From positions 1 through 64,000 of the forward strand of contig NZ_JACSDK010000001.1 in assembly GCF_014925385.1 (NCBI RefSeq): a stretch of 64,000 nt of DNA, given 5' to 3'. This DNA is from Pelagibius marinus. Lineage in GTDB: Bacteria; Pseudomonadota; Alphaproteobacteria; Kiloniellales; Kiloniellaceae. The notes below the pieces were generated by a model. The model did no database searches. It was not told where the DNA came from and saw only the letters and a list, made by a program, of their open reading frames with translations. A program made the position numbers and the translations under genes. Positions 54,056 through 62,836 of this stretch are shown one piece after another (position 1 is the stretch's first letter; the number at the start of each line of letters is the position of its first letter).

Positions 54056-56833
54056 CTAGTGCGCCTCGGCCCAGTTGGCGCCGGTGCCGGCGTCGGCGGT
54101 AAGCGGCACCGAGAGCTCGACGGCCGGCGCGCAGGCGTTCTCCATCACCTCGCGCACCAGGGCCGAGGTGTCGTCGACCTCGTCCTTCGGCACTTCGAGC
54201 AGCAGTTCGTCGTGCACTTGGAGCAGCATGCGCGCGCCGAGCTTGGCGTCTTCCAGCGCCGGCACGACGCGGATCATCGCGCGCTTGATGATGTCCGCCG
54301 CCGTGCCCTGGATCGGCGCGTTGATGGCCGCGCGCTCGGAGAAGCTGCGCCGCGCCGGGTTCTTGTCCTTGATGCCCGGCACGTGGATCTTGCGCCCGAA
54401 GAGGGTGGTGACGAAGCCCTGCTCGCGCGCCGCCTTCTTCATCTTGTCCATGTAGTCGCGGATGCCGGGATAGCGCTCGAAGTAGGCGTCGATATAGGCC
54501 TTGGCCTCGCCCTGGGCGATGCCAAGATTCTGCGCCAGGCCGAAGGCGGAGATGCCGTAGATGATGCCGAAGTTGATGGCCTTGGCCTTGCGGCGGGTCA
54601 TGGGGTCCATGCCCTCGATGGGCACGCCGAAGACCTGCGAGGCGGTGATGGCGTGGATGTCCTGGCCTTCGTGGAAAGCCTGCTTCAGGGCGTCCACCTC
54701 GGCGATGTGCGCGGTGAGGCGCAGCTCGATCTGGCTGTAGTCGACCGAGAGCAGCACGTGGTCCTTCTCGGCGACGAAGGCGGTGCGGATCTTGCGGCCT
54801 TCTTCGGTGCGCACGGGAATGTTCTGCAGGTTGGGGTCGTTGGACGACAGCCGCCCGGTGGAGGCCACGGCCTGGGAATAGGAGGTGTGGACGCGCCCCG
54901 TCTCCTCGTTGATCTGATTCTGCAGGGCGTCGGTGTAGGTGCTCTTCAGCTTGGAGACATGGCGCCAGTCCAGCACGCGGGCCGGCAGGTCGTGGCCCTG
55001 GTTGGCCAGGCCCTCCAGGATGTCGGCGCCGGTGGCATAGGCGCCGGACTTGCCCTTCTTGCCGCCGGGCAGGGACATCTCGTCGAAGAGGATCTCGCCC
55101 AGCTGCTTGGGCGAGCCGATGGTGAACTCGCGCCCGGCCAGCTTGTAGATCTGCTTCTGCAGTTCGTCGATGCGCTTGGCGAAGTCGTTGGACATGCGGT
55201 GCAGGGTGGCGCGGTCGACCTTGATGCCGGTCAGCTCCATCTCCGCCAGCACCTGCACCAGCGGCCGCTCGATGGTCTCGTAGACCGTGGTCAGGCGGTC
55301 GCTGACCAGGCGCGGCTTCAGCACGTCGTAGAGGCGCAGGGTGATGTCCGCGTCCTCGGCGGCGTAGTCCAAGGCCTTGTCGAGCGGCACCTTGTCGAAG
55401 GTCACCTGGTTCTTGCCGCTGCCGGCGACCTCCTTGAACTTGATGGTCTGGTAGTCGAGGTGCAGCTGCGCCAGCTCGTCCATGCCGTGGCCGTGCAGGC
55501 CGCCTTCGACCACGTAGGACAGCAGCATGGTGTCGTCGATGGGCGCCACCGAGATTCCCTGGCGGGCGAAGACCAGCATGTCGTACTTGATGTTCTGGCC
55601 GACCTTGAGGACGCCGGGGTCCTCCAGCAGCGGTTTCAGCGCGGCGATGGCCTTCTTCAGCGGGATCTGCTTGGGCGCCTCGGCGGCGCCGTCGAAATCC
55701 AGGCCGCCGTCGTTGGTATCCGCCGCCCTGTGCCCCAGCGGGATGTAGCAGGCCTGGCCCGGCGCGGTGGACAGCGAGACGCCGACCAGCTCCGCCGCCA
55801 GGGGGTCGAGGGAGGTGGTCTCGGTATCCACCGCGATGACGCCGCGAACCTGCGCCGCCGCCACCCAGCGCTCCAGGGCCGCCATGTCCTGCACCAGCTC
55901 GTAGGAAGCCTCCTTGGCGGACTCCGGCGCCGCTTCCGCGGGCGTCGCGATCTCCTCGGCGCCGCCGATCTGGTCGGAAAGCCGGCGCAGCAGGGAGCGG
56001 AACTCGTAGCGCTCCAGGAAGGCGCGCAGGTCCTCGGGCTCCGGCTGCCTGAGGCCGAAGTCCTTCAGGTCGACCTCCACCGGCGCGTTCTGGTCCAGGG
56101 TGACGAGCTGCTTGGAGATGCGCGCCAGCTCGGCGTTCTCGATCAGCTTCTCGCGGCGCTTGGGCTGCTTGATCTCCCCGGCGCGCGCCAGCAGGGATTC
56201 CAGGTCACCGTATTCCTCGATCAGCTGCGCGGCGGTCTTCACGCCGATGCCCGGCACGCCGGGCACATTGTCGGTGGAATCTCCGGCCAGGGCCTGCACG
56301 TCGACCACCTTGTCCGGCGTCACGCCGAACTTCTCCTTCACCTCCTCGTAGCCGATCTTGCGGTCCTTCATGGGGTCGAGCATGGCGATGCCGCCGTCGA
56401 CCAGCTGCATCAGGTCCTTGTCGGACGACACGACCGTGACCTCGATGCCCGCTTCCCTGGCCTGGCGGGCGTAGGTGGCGATGAGGTCGTCGGCCTCGTA
56501 GTTCTGCAGCTCGATGCAGGGCAGGTTGAAAGCCCGGGTCGCCTCGCGGATCGCCGCGAACTGCGGGATCAGGTCCTCCGGCGGTTCCGGCCGGTGCGCC
56601 TTGTACTCCGGGTAGATCTCGTTGCGGAAGGTCTTGCCCGACTTGTCGAAGATGACGGCGATGGCGTCGGCATCGCTGTCGCGCAGCAGCTTCACCAGCA
56701 TGTTGGTGAAACCGAAGGTGGCGTTGGTGGGCGTGCCGTCGGAGGTGTTGCGCGGCGGAATGGCGAAATAGGCCCGGAAGATGTAGCCGGAGCCGTCGAC
56801 CAGATAGAGGTGCTTGTAGGGGGCTTTCGTCAT
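54056..56833 (-). CDS. polA: DNA polymerase I
   Basis: PolA fills gaps and removes RNA primers. The 925-residue protein has all three domains. The 5' nuclease (1-290) shows LVDGSGYIFRAYFA, the metal-site VSSDKDLMQLVD and DSTDNVPGVPGIG. The 3'-5' exonuclease (about 330-510) keeps VIAVDTETTSLDP and NIKYDMLVF, so proofreading looks active. The polymerase (530-925) has GRLSSNDPNLQNIPVRTE, LLSVDYSQIELR, the finger helix RRKAKAINFGIIYGIS and LQVHDELLLEVP. It starts 82 bases after the zinc-ribbon gene. Confidence 0.97.
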   Translation of the reverse strand: MTKAPYKHLYLVDGSGYIFRAYFAIPPRNTSDGTPTNATFGFTNMLVKLLRDSDADAIAVIFDKSGKTFRNEIYPEYKAHRPEPPEDLIPQFAAIREATRAFNLPCIELQNYEADDLIATYARQAREAGIEVTVVSSDKDLMQLVDGGIAMLDPMKDRKIGYEEVKEKFGVTPDKVVDVQALAGDSTDNVPGVPGIGVKTAAQLIEEYGDLESLLARAGEIKQPKRREKLIENAELARISKQLVTLDQNAPVEVDLKDFGLRQPEPEDLRAFLERYEFRSLLRRLSDQIGGAEEIATPAEAAPESAKEASYELVQDMAALERWVAAAQVRGVIAVDTETTSLDPLAAELVGVSLSTAPGQACYIPLGHRAADTNDGGLDFDGAAEAPKQIPLKKAIAALKPLLEDPGVLKVGQNIKYDMLVFARQGISVAPIDDTMLLSYVVEGGLHGHGMDELAQLHLDYQTIKFKEVAGSGKNQVTFDKVPLDKALDYAAEDADITLRLYDVLKPRLVSDRLTTVYETIERPLVQVLAEMELTGIKVDRATLHRMSNDFAKRIDELQKQIYKLAGREFTIGSPKQLGEILFDEMSLPGGKKGKSGAYATGADILEGLANQGHDLPARVLDWRHVSKLKSTYTDALQNQINEETGRVHTSYSQAVASTGRLSSNDPNLQNIPVRTEEGRKIRTAFVAEKDHVLLSVDYSQIELRLTAHIAEVDALKQAFHEGQDIHAITASQVFGVPIEGMDPMTRRKAKAINFGIIYGISAFGLAQNLGIAQGEAKAYIDAYFERYPGIRDYMDKMKKAAREQGFVTTLFGRKIHVPGIKDKNPARRSFSERAAINAPIQGTAADIIKRAMIRVVPALEDAKLGARMLLQVHDELLLEVPKDEVDDTSALVREVMENACAPAVELSVPLTADAGTGANWAEAH

Positions 56834-56915
56834 GCCCCGGAGAATGCCGGACCCCCCCGGCGAAGTCGAGCGCCTAGGGACCGGGAAGCTGACAGCTGCT
56901 GACGATTCGGCGGCC

Positions 56916-57092
56916 CTATTCCGCTGCCGTGTCCTGCTTCAGGACGAAGCGGCGGCCACAGTAGGGGCAGTCGATCTGGCCCTTGCCTTCCATGTTGAGG
57001 AAGACGCGCGGATGGCCGAGCGGGCCCTTGCCGCCGTCGCAGGCAACCGTCGGGGTGTCCACGTCGATGATTTCAGGCGGCTCCATGGCCAT
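56916..57092 (-). CDS. Small zinc-finger domain protein (NDUFS6-like)
   Basis: A 58-residue protein of the zinc-finger family related to the C-terminal domain of complex I subunit NDUFS6. The likely zinc ligands are Cys18 (VACDGG), His27 (LGHPRVFLN), and Cys42 and Cys45 (DCPYCGRRFVL). GGAGAAG lies upstream of ATG 57092. The frame is open far upstream, but that part is antisense to the ligase gene. Alphaproteobacteria use this type of protein as a complex I accessory or assembly factor. No nuo genes are nearby. Confidence 0.85.
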   Translation of the reverse strand: MAMEPPEIIDVDTPTVACDGGKGPLGHPRVFLNMEGKGQIDCPYCGRRFVLKQDTAAE

Positions 57093-57151
57093 AGGTGTCT
57101 TCTCCGGCAGGGATGTGGCTGGCCGCGATGATAGCGTCGCCGCGCCAGGGT

Positions 57152-58615
57152 TCAATCCCCCTGTTTGGCCTTCGTTTCGTCCCCCGGGCCGGGCCCGCCT
57201 TCCGGCGGAATCCGGCTGACGAAGGTCTCGAACTTGCCGCTGGGCCCGCGCGGGATCTCGGCCATGTAGCTGAAGCGCACCTGGAAGGGGTAGCCGCTGC
57301 GGAAATGCAGCCATTCCCGCAGCTTGGCCTCGTCCTCGGGCCCCAGGGGCACCGCCGTGGCCAGCTTGATCTCGATGTCGTCCAGGCCGTGCTGGAGGAT
57401 CTGGTACTGGCGGATGCCGGCCACCCCGGTGTGGTAGATGTCGCCCATCATCGGCCAGCCGCGCCGGCCGTCGGGATACCTGAGCGTGTTGCGCAGCCGC
57501 CCCAGCACGCGGGTCAGCACCGGCAGGCCGCGCCCGCAGGGGCAGGGCGGTCCGACCTCGGCCATGTCGCCCAGGGCGTAGCGGATCATCGGCGTGGCGA
57601 AGTTCATCAGCGAGGTGACCACCACCTCGCCCGCCTCGCCGGGGCCGCAGGCCCGCCCGGTCTCGTCCAGCACTTCCAGGATCACCGCCTCGCCCTGGAC
57701 GTGATAGTGCTCGTGCTCGGGGCACTGCAGCGCCAGCAGGCCGTTCTCCTGGGAGCTGTAGCCGTCGACGATGGGCAGCCCCCAGACCTCGCGGCACAGC
57801 TCGCGCGTTTCCGGCGGCAGGGTCTCCGAGAGGGTCCGCACCTCGCGCAGGCCGGGGAAGCTGATCCCCTGATCCCGGCAGTGCAGCAGCAGCTCGCGCA
57901 GGGTCGAGGGATAGGTCAGCAGGTAGCCGGGCCGGAACCGCTGCAGCCACTCGGCCTGCTGCGCCGCGGTGGTGTTGATGTTCAGCACGTTGCTGGGCCC
58001 GCTGGAAAACAGGCCCTTGGCCCAGCGCCCCCAGCTCTTCGCCGCCGCGCCCCGGGGGTAGTCGGCGGTGCCCGGCGGGCTGGGGCGAATGGCGGCCAGC
58101 CGGGCGGAGAAATCGCGCTCGTGCCAGTGGTGGTCGCGCAGGGAGAGCGCCTGCCAGAAGAGCCGGGTGATCCGCGTGCCCCGCACCGTCACCACCTGGC
58201 CGGTGGAGCCGCTGGAGCTGATCTCGTGGATCTCGCCGTGGCCCGGCGGCACGACCGGACTGTGCAGCGCCGCCCCCGCCTGCTGCAGCTCGGCCCGGCG
58301 CAGCACCGGAACCCGCGACCAGATCTCGGGCGTCAGCGCCGCGCCCGGCCGGAAGCCGGCCCCGGCCAGGCGCTCCCGGTAGAAGGGCACATGGCGCCAG
58401 GCGTGCTGCAACAGCGCCGCCGCCTGGCGCAGCTGCTGGCGGCGCAGCTCCTCGGCCGGCCACCACTGGCTCTCGCCGAACTGCTGCAGCAGCGCCAGCG
58501 TCACCGCCGCCGCGGACCGCGGCAGCGCCGGCCAGGCAAGGGTCGGATCGCCCGAGGGCAGCGGGTGAAAGACGGGCTTCCTGCCGCCGGCGCCTCGCGT
58601 CCCCGAGCCGCTCAC
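57152..58615 (-). CDS. CapK/PaaK-like adenylate-forming enzyme, copy 1
   Basis: A 487-residue member of the phenylacetate-CoA ligase-like ANL family, often annotated as CapK. It has the P-loop-like SSSGSTGQVVTV near residue 165, YLLTYPSTLRELL, VDGYSSQENGLLALQCPEHEHYHVQ (aromatic-Glu motif region), NFATPMIRYALGDMAEVG (ATP aspartate) and a CPCGRGLPVLTRVLGR metal-like motif. The C-terminal swing domain ends PRGPSGKFETFVSRIP with the catalytic lysine region. GTG 58615 overlaps the upstream stop as GTGA. Its substrate, probably an aryl or acyl acid, is unknown. Confidence 0.86.
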   Translation of the reverse strand: MSGSGTRGAGGRKPVFHPLPSGDPTLAWPALPRSAAAVTLALLQQFGESQWWPAEELRRQQLRQAAALLQHAWRHVPFYRERLAGAGFRPGAALTPEIWSRVPVLRRAELQQAGAALHSPVVPPGHGEIHEISSSGSTGQVVTVRGTRITRLFWQALSLRDHHWHERDFSARLAAIRPSPPGTADYPRGAAAKSWGRWAKGLFSSGPSNVLNINTTAAQQAEWLQRFRPGYLLTYPSTLRELLLHCRDQGISFPGLREVRTLSETLPPETRELCREVWGLPIVDGYSSQENGLLALQCPEHEHYHVQGEAVILEVLDETGRACGPGEAGEVVVTSLMNFATPMIRYALGDMAEVGPPCPCGRGLPVLTRVLGRLRNTLRYPDGRRGWPMMGDIYHTGVAGIRQYQILQHGLDDIEIKLATAVPLGPEDEAKLREWLHFRSGYPFQVRFSYMAEIPRGPSGKFETFVSRIPPEGGPGPGDETKAKQGD

Positions 58616-60045
58616 GCGTTTGGCTCCCTCAGCGCCCGGGCCTCGGCGTCCGGGATGTCGCAGCGGAAATCCTGGAACTTGCCGCCGGGGCCGCGCGGGA
58701 TCTCCTCGTGGTAGGTCACCCTGATGGGGAAGTCGTGCTGGCAGCGGTAGCGGACCCACTCGATGATCTTGGCTTCCTCGATGCCCGTCAGGCGGCGCGT
58801 GGCGACAATCCTCATCTCCAGGTCATCGATGGCGTGCTGAATGAGCTGAAACTGCCGGATCTCCGGAAACTGCGTGTAGTTGAACTCGCCCATCAGGGCC
58901 CAGGCCTTGCGGCCGTCGGGATAGACCAGCATGTCCCGGTTGCGCCCGAGGATGCGTTTGAGCACCGGCAGGCCGCGCCCGCAGGGGCAGGCCTCGCCGA
59001 CCTCCGCCATGTCGCCCACGGCATAGCGGATCATCGGCATGGCGAAGTTGGAGAGCGGCGTCACCACGACTTCGCCCACCTCGCCGGGGGCGCAGGGCTT
59101 CCCGGCCTCGTCGATCACCTCCAGCAGCACCGCCTCCGACTGCACGTGATAATGCTCGTGGTCCGGGCACTGCAGGGCGAGGTAACCGGCCTCCTGGGTG
59201 CTGTACATGTCGACGATCTTCAGGCCCCAGACCTCGCGGCACAGCTCCCGCGTCTCCGTCGGCAAGGCCTCTGAAAGGGTGCGCACTTCGCGCAGCTTCG
59301 GGAAAGTGACGCCCTCTTCCCGGCACAGCAGCAGCAGATCGCGCAAGGCCGAGGGATAGATCAGCAGGTAGTCGGGCTGCCGGCGCTGCAGCCAGTCCAG
59401 CTGTTCCTCGACGCGGGCGACGATGGACAGCATGACGCTGGGGCCGGTGGCGAAGAGGCCCTTCAGGGCCCGGCCCCAGATGTCGCTGCGGGCGCCGTCC
59501 GGATAGGCGGCCACGTCGTTGGGAAAGGAGCGGATGGCCGCCAAGGTGCCGCCGAAGTCGCGGCGGTGCCAGAGGTGCTCGCGCAGTGACAGCACGTCGT
59601 AGAACAGCTGCACCATCGCGCTGCCGCGCGCCCTGACCGGCCGCCCGGTGGAGCCACTGGTGGAAAGCTCGTAGGTCTCGCCGTGGCCTTCGGGCAGCAC
59701 CGGGCTGTAGAGCGCCTCGCCCGCCTGCTGCAGCTCGGCCCGGCGCAGCACCGGGATGTTGGACCAGACCTCCGGCGTCGGCACCTTGCCCGGCAGGTGG
59801 CCGGCCAGCGCCAGGCGGTCGCGGTAGAAGGGAACGTGGCGGTAGGCGTGGTCGAGCAGCGCCCCGGCCTGGCGCAGCTGGCGGGCCTGCAGCTCCTCGG
59901 GCGCCAGCCATTGGCTCTCTTCCAGCTGCTGCAGCAGGGCCGTGGTGAGCGCCGGCCCCGGGGCCGGCAGCGCCGGCCAGGCCACGGAGGCATGGGCGCT
60001 GGGCAGGCGGTGGTAAGGGGGCCGGGTATCGGGCGGACGGCTCAT
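58612..60045 (-). CDS. CapK/PaaK-like adenylate-forming enzyme, copy 2
   Basis: A 477-residue paralog of the downstream gene; the two share layout from HASVAWPALP through PRGPGGKFQDF with more than half the residues visibly alike. It has LSTSGSTGRPVRA, LLIYPSALRDLLLL, VDMYSTQEAGYLALQCPDHEHYHVQ, NFAMPMIRYAVGDMAEVG and CPCGRGLPVLKRILGR. The pair is translationally coupled. Tandem ligases of this type without a thiolation protein or CoA gene next to them suggest transfer to CoA or a small acceptor. It is the first gene of the minus-strand run. Confidence 0.86.
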   Translation of the reverse strand: MSRPPDTRPPYHRLPSAHASVAWPALPAPGPALTTALLQQLEESQWLAPEELQARQLRQAGALLDHAYRHVPFYRDRLALAGHLPGKVPTPEVWSNIPVLRRAELQQAGEALYSPVLPEGHGETYELSTSGSTGRPVRARGSAMVQLFYDVLSLREHLWHRRDFGGTLAAIRSFPNDVAAYPDGARSDIWGRALKGLFATGPSVMLSIVARVEEQLDWLQRRQPDYLLIYPSALRDLLLLCREEGVTFPKLREVRTLSEALPTETRELCREVWGLKIVDMYSTQEAGYLALQCPDHEHYHVQSEAVLLEVIDEAGKPCAPGEVGEVVVTPLSNFAMPMIRYAVGDMAEVGEACPCGRGLPVLKRILGRNRDMLVYPDGRKAWALMGEFNYTQFPEIRQFQLIQHAIDDLEMRIVATRRLTGIEEAKIIEWVRYRCQHDFPIRVTYHEEIPRGPGGKFQDFRCDIPDAEARALREPNA

Positions 60046-60327
60046 GCGTTCCGGATAGCATTGGCGGCGAAGCCGGCGAAAGGTCTTAGTATGGGGACCT
60101 TGAATCCCTCGCCGGGCTGCACATGTGATCTATGTCCTAGCCTCAAGGGGTAAAAAGAGGCTGGAAACAGGAGCATACCACCCTTTTGCGGCCCCATGGC
60201 CCGTCACCTTGGCCCCCACATTGACCGTTGGGGAGGGCGGTGCTACCCATGGCCGCCGCGTCCCGGCCCCGGCGCAGCAGCGATGCGTGCCCCTGAAGAC
60301 GGCCCGGGAAGATCAGAAAAGGCAGCA
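60046..60327. other. Divergent gap between the ligase pair and the ABC gene
   Basis: The 282-base gap shows no convincing gene. It contains two inverted repeats: AAGGTC/GACCTT (60080-60085 with 60096-60101) and AGCCTC/GAGGCT (60139-60144 with 60157-60162). Either might be an operator for one of the flanking units. Open frames crossing it look spurious. Confidence 0.45.
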
Positions 60328-61437
60328 ATGAGCAGCGACAACTCCAGCTTGACCGGCAGCGGCCCGCAAGCCCGTGTGGTGCCGGGCCCGGGCGCCGGGA
60401 CCACTGACACGGCCCTGGGAACGCCCCAGGATTCGGCCCGGGAAGCGGCGGAAAGGCTGCCCGAGATGGCCGTCTCGGTGACCGGACTGACCAAGACCTA
60501 CAAGGCCAGCGGCAAGTCCCCGGCCAAGAAGGCGCTGAGCGCCGTCGACCTGGACATCCCGCGCGGCTCCCTCTTCGGCCTGCTGGGCCCCAACGGCGCC
60601 GGCAAGTCCACGCTGATCAACATCCTGGCCGGGCTGGTGAACAAGACCGCGGGCAGCGCCAGCATCTGGGGCTACGACATCGACGCCAACCCGCGCCAGG
60701 CGCGCGCGGCCATCGGCGTGGTGCCGCAGGAGCTGAACATCGACCCCTTCTTCACGCCGCGCGAGCTGCTGGAACTGCAGGCCGGGCTCTACGGCGTGCC
60801 GCCGGCCGAGCGCATGAGCGACCGGATCCTCGCCGCCATGGGCCTGGCCGACAAGGCGGAAGCCTATGCCCGCACGCTTTCCGGCGGCATGCGCCGCCGC
60901 CTCATGGTGGCCAAGGCCATGGTGCATCAGCCGCCGGTGCTGGTGCTCGACGAGCCCACCGCCGGCGTCGACATCGAGCTGCGCCAGCAGCTCTGGGCCA
61001 ACGTGCGCGAACTGAACCGCGCCGGCACCACGGTGCTGCTGACCACGCACTACCTGGAAGAGGCCGAGGAGCTCTGTGACCGCATCGCCATCATCAACCA
61101 CGGCAAGGTGATCGCCTGCGACGACACCGAGAGCCTGCTGGCGCGCGTCGACAACAAGGCCCTGACGCTGATCTTCGACCGCGAACTGGAGAGCGTGCCA
61201 GACTGCCTGACCGCCTTCAATCCGGAGCAGACCGGGCGGCGGCGCCTGCAGTTCCATTACCACGCCAGCGAAAGCCCGGTGCCGCAGATTCTGGACGCGG
61301 TCTGCGCGGCCGGGCTCTCGGTGATCGACATGTCGACCGAGGAAGCCGATCTGGAGGACATCTTCCTGCAGCTCACCCGCGGCGCGCACGACACGCCGCC
61401 CGAAGGCTCCGCCGGCAGCGACGATGCGGCTGCCTGA
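60328..61437 (+). CDS. ABC transporter ATP-binding protein
   Basis: A 369-residue ATPase of the ABC-2/drug and polysaccharide exporter type. After an unstructured 45-residue lead it has Walker A LLGPNGAGKSTLINILAGL near residue 95, VVPQELNIDPFFTPRE (Q-loop), the signature TLSGGMRRRLMVAKAMV, Walker B VLVLDEPTAGVDIE and the switch histidine in LLTTHYLEEAEELCDR. The C-terminal 80 residues match the regulatory domain of this class. No permease lies beside it. The following lipoprotein gene overlaps by 14 bases. ATG 60328 is favoured over in-frame upstream codons. Confidence 0.9.
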   Translation: MSSDNSSLTGSGPQARVVPGPGAGTTDTALGTPQDSAREAAERLPEMAVSVTGLTKTYKASGKSPAKKALSAVDLDIPRGSLFGLLGPNGAGKSTLINILAGLVNKTAGSASIWGYDIDANPRQARAAIGVVPQELNIDPFFTPRELLELQAGLYGVPPAERMSDRILAAMGLADKAEAYARTLSGGMRRRLMVAKAMVHQPPVLVLDEPTAGVDIELRQQLWANVRELNRAGTTVLLTTHYLEEAEELCDRIAIINHGKVIACDDTESLLARVDNKALTLIFDRELESVPDCLTAFNPEQTGRRRLQFHYHASESPVPQILDAVCAAGLSVIDMSTEEADLEDIFLQLTRGAHDTPPEGSAGSDDAAA

Positions 61438-62617
61438 GGGATTACGCCTCGCCAGGCCCCGCTTGGCCAACTTAAACCTGGCCGCGCGGCTGCCGGCCCT
61501 GCTGCTGATCCCCTTGCTGATCCCCTTGCTGATCCTGGGCGCCTGCGCGCCGCGCGTGGCGCCGCCGGGCCCGGGCCTGGCCGCCACCGGCCTCACCGCG
61601 CCCGCCTTCACCGAAGAAAACTTCATCACCGCCGACGGCACGGAACTGCCGCTGCGCCACTGGGCGCCGCGGGAAGGGGAGGCGGCCGCGCGCGGCGTGG
61701 TCCTGGCGCTGCACGGCTTCAACGACTACAGCCACGCCTTTGCGGAGTCCGGCCCGGCGCTGGCCGCCCAGGGCCTGCTCGTCTACGCCTACGACCAGCG
61801 CGGCTTCGGCGAGGCGCCGCACCGCGGGCTCTGGGCCGGGGTCGAGGTGCTGACCGGCGACCTTGCCGAGGCCGCCGCGCTGCTGCGCCGCCGCCATCCC
61901 GGGCTACCGCTCTACCTGCTGGGCGAGTCGATGGGCGGAGCCGTGATCCTGGCCGCCCTGGGCGGACCCGACGCGCGCCCCGAGGTCAGCCAAGCCGACG
62001 GCGTCATCCTGGCCGCCCCGGCGGTCTGGGCACGCTCGACCATGCCGTTCCACCAGCGCGCCGCCCTGTGGCTCGGCGCGCGGCTGTTTCCCTGGGCCAA
62101 GTTCACCGGCCGGGGCCTGGGCATCCAGGCCTCCGACAACATCGAGATGCTGCGCGCCCTGGGCCGCGACCCGCTGTTCATCAAGGAGACCCGGACCGAT
62201 GCGATCTACGGCCTCGTCAACCTGATGGACGCCGCCCTGGCCGCCGCGCCCGAGGTGAAGACCCCCACCCTGCTGCTCTACGGCGAGAAGGACGAGGTGG
62301 TGCCGGCCGAGCCGGTGTTCGCCTTCTGGCGCCACCTGCCGCCCGAGGCCGAGACCCGGACCCCGGGGCGCCGGCGCTTCGCCCTCTATCCCGAGGGTTG
62401 GCACATGCTGCTGCGCGACCTGCAGGCCCAGGTGGTGATCGACGATATTGCCGCCTGGACCGGCGACAGGGCGGCGCCGCTGCCTTCCGGCGCCGAGGAA
62501 ACCGCGGCCGCCGCCCTGAAGGGCGCGGCAGAAGGCGGGGCAGAGGACGGCGAAAAGGCCGGGGATGGGGCCGAGGGCGATGCCGCCGCCGCGGCCTGCG
62601 AGGCCGCCGCCTGCTGA
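61424..62617 (+). CDS. Lipoprotein alpha/beta hydrolase, lysophospholipase-like
   Basis: A 397-residue serine hydrolase resembling monoacylglycerol lipase or lysophospholipase L2. The N terminus is a lipoprotein signal with lipobox LILGAC (Cys near residue 41), so it should be membrane-anchored in the periplasm. A 12-base tandem repeat (about 61505-61538) encodes LLIPLLIPLLIL in the signal helix. The catalytic set is LALHGFNDYSHAF (oxyanion), the nucleophile GESMGGAV near residue 168, and late GEKDEVV and EGWHMLLRD (aspartate and histidine). The last 50 residues are an Ala/Glu/Gly-rich acidic tail ending in two cysteines. Confidence 0.88.
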   Translation: MRLPEGLRLARPRLANLNLAARLPALLLIPLLIPLLILGACAPRVAPPGPGLAATGLTAPAFTEENFITADGTELPLRHWAPREGEAAARGVVLALHGFNDYSHAFAESGPALAAQGLLVYAYDQRGFGEAPHRGLWAGVEVLTGDLAEAAALLRRRHPGLPLYLLGESMGGAVILAALGGPDARPEVSQADGVILAAPAVWARSTMPFHQRAALWLGARLFPWAKFTGRGLGIQASDNIEMLRALGRDPLFIKETRTDAIYGLVNLMDAALAAAPEVKTPTLLLYGEKDEVVPAEPVFAFWRHLPPEAETRTPGRRRFALYPEGWHMLLRDLQAQVVIDDIAAWTGDRAAPLPSGAEETAAAALKGAAEGGAEDGEKAGDGAEGDAAAAACEAAAC

Positions 62618-62730
62618 AATCGTCGGATTTCCGGGCCCCGCAAAGCCCTTTGCGCCCCTCGGGTTCTTGCAGTATTGTCCCGGCGTTTCTTGGGGCCGTT
62701 CCATCAGGGACCGCCCGGCCCCGCTCACGG

Positions 62731-62807
<77 letters not shown>

Positions 62808-62836
62808 GACCCCCTGAAACTCCGAACCGCTAGCCC

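Noticed and set aside
60125-60331. Small open frames before the ABC transporter gene
   Set aside because: They lack ribosome sites, overlap inverted repeats and have no conserved features.
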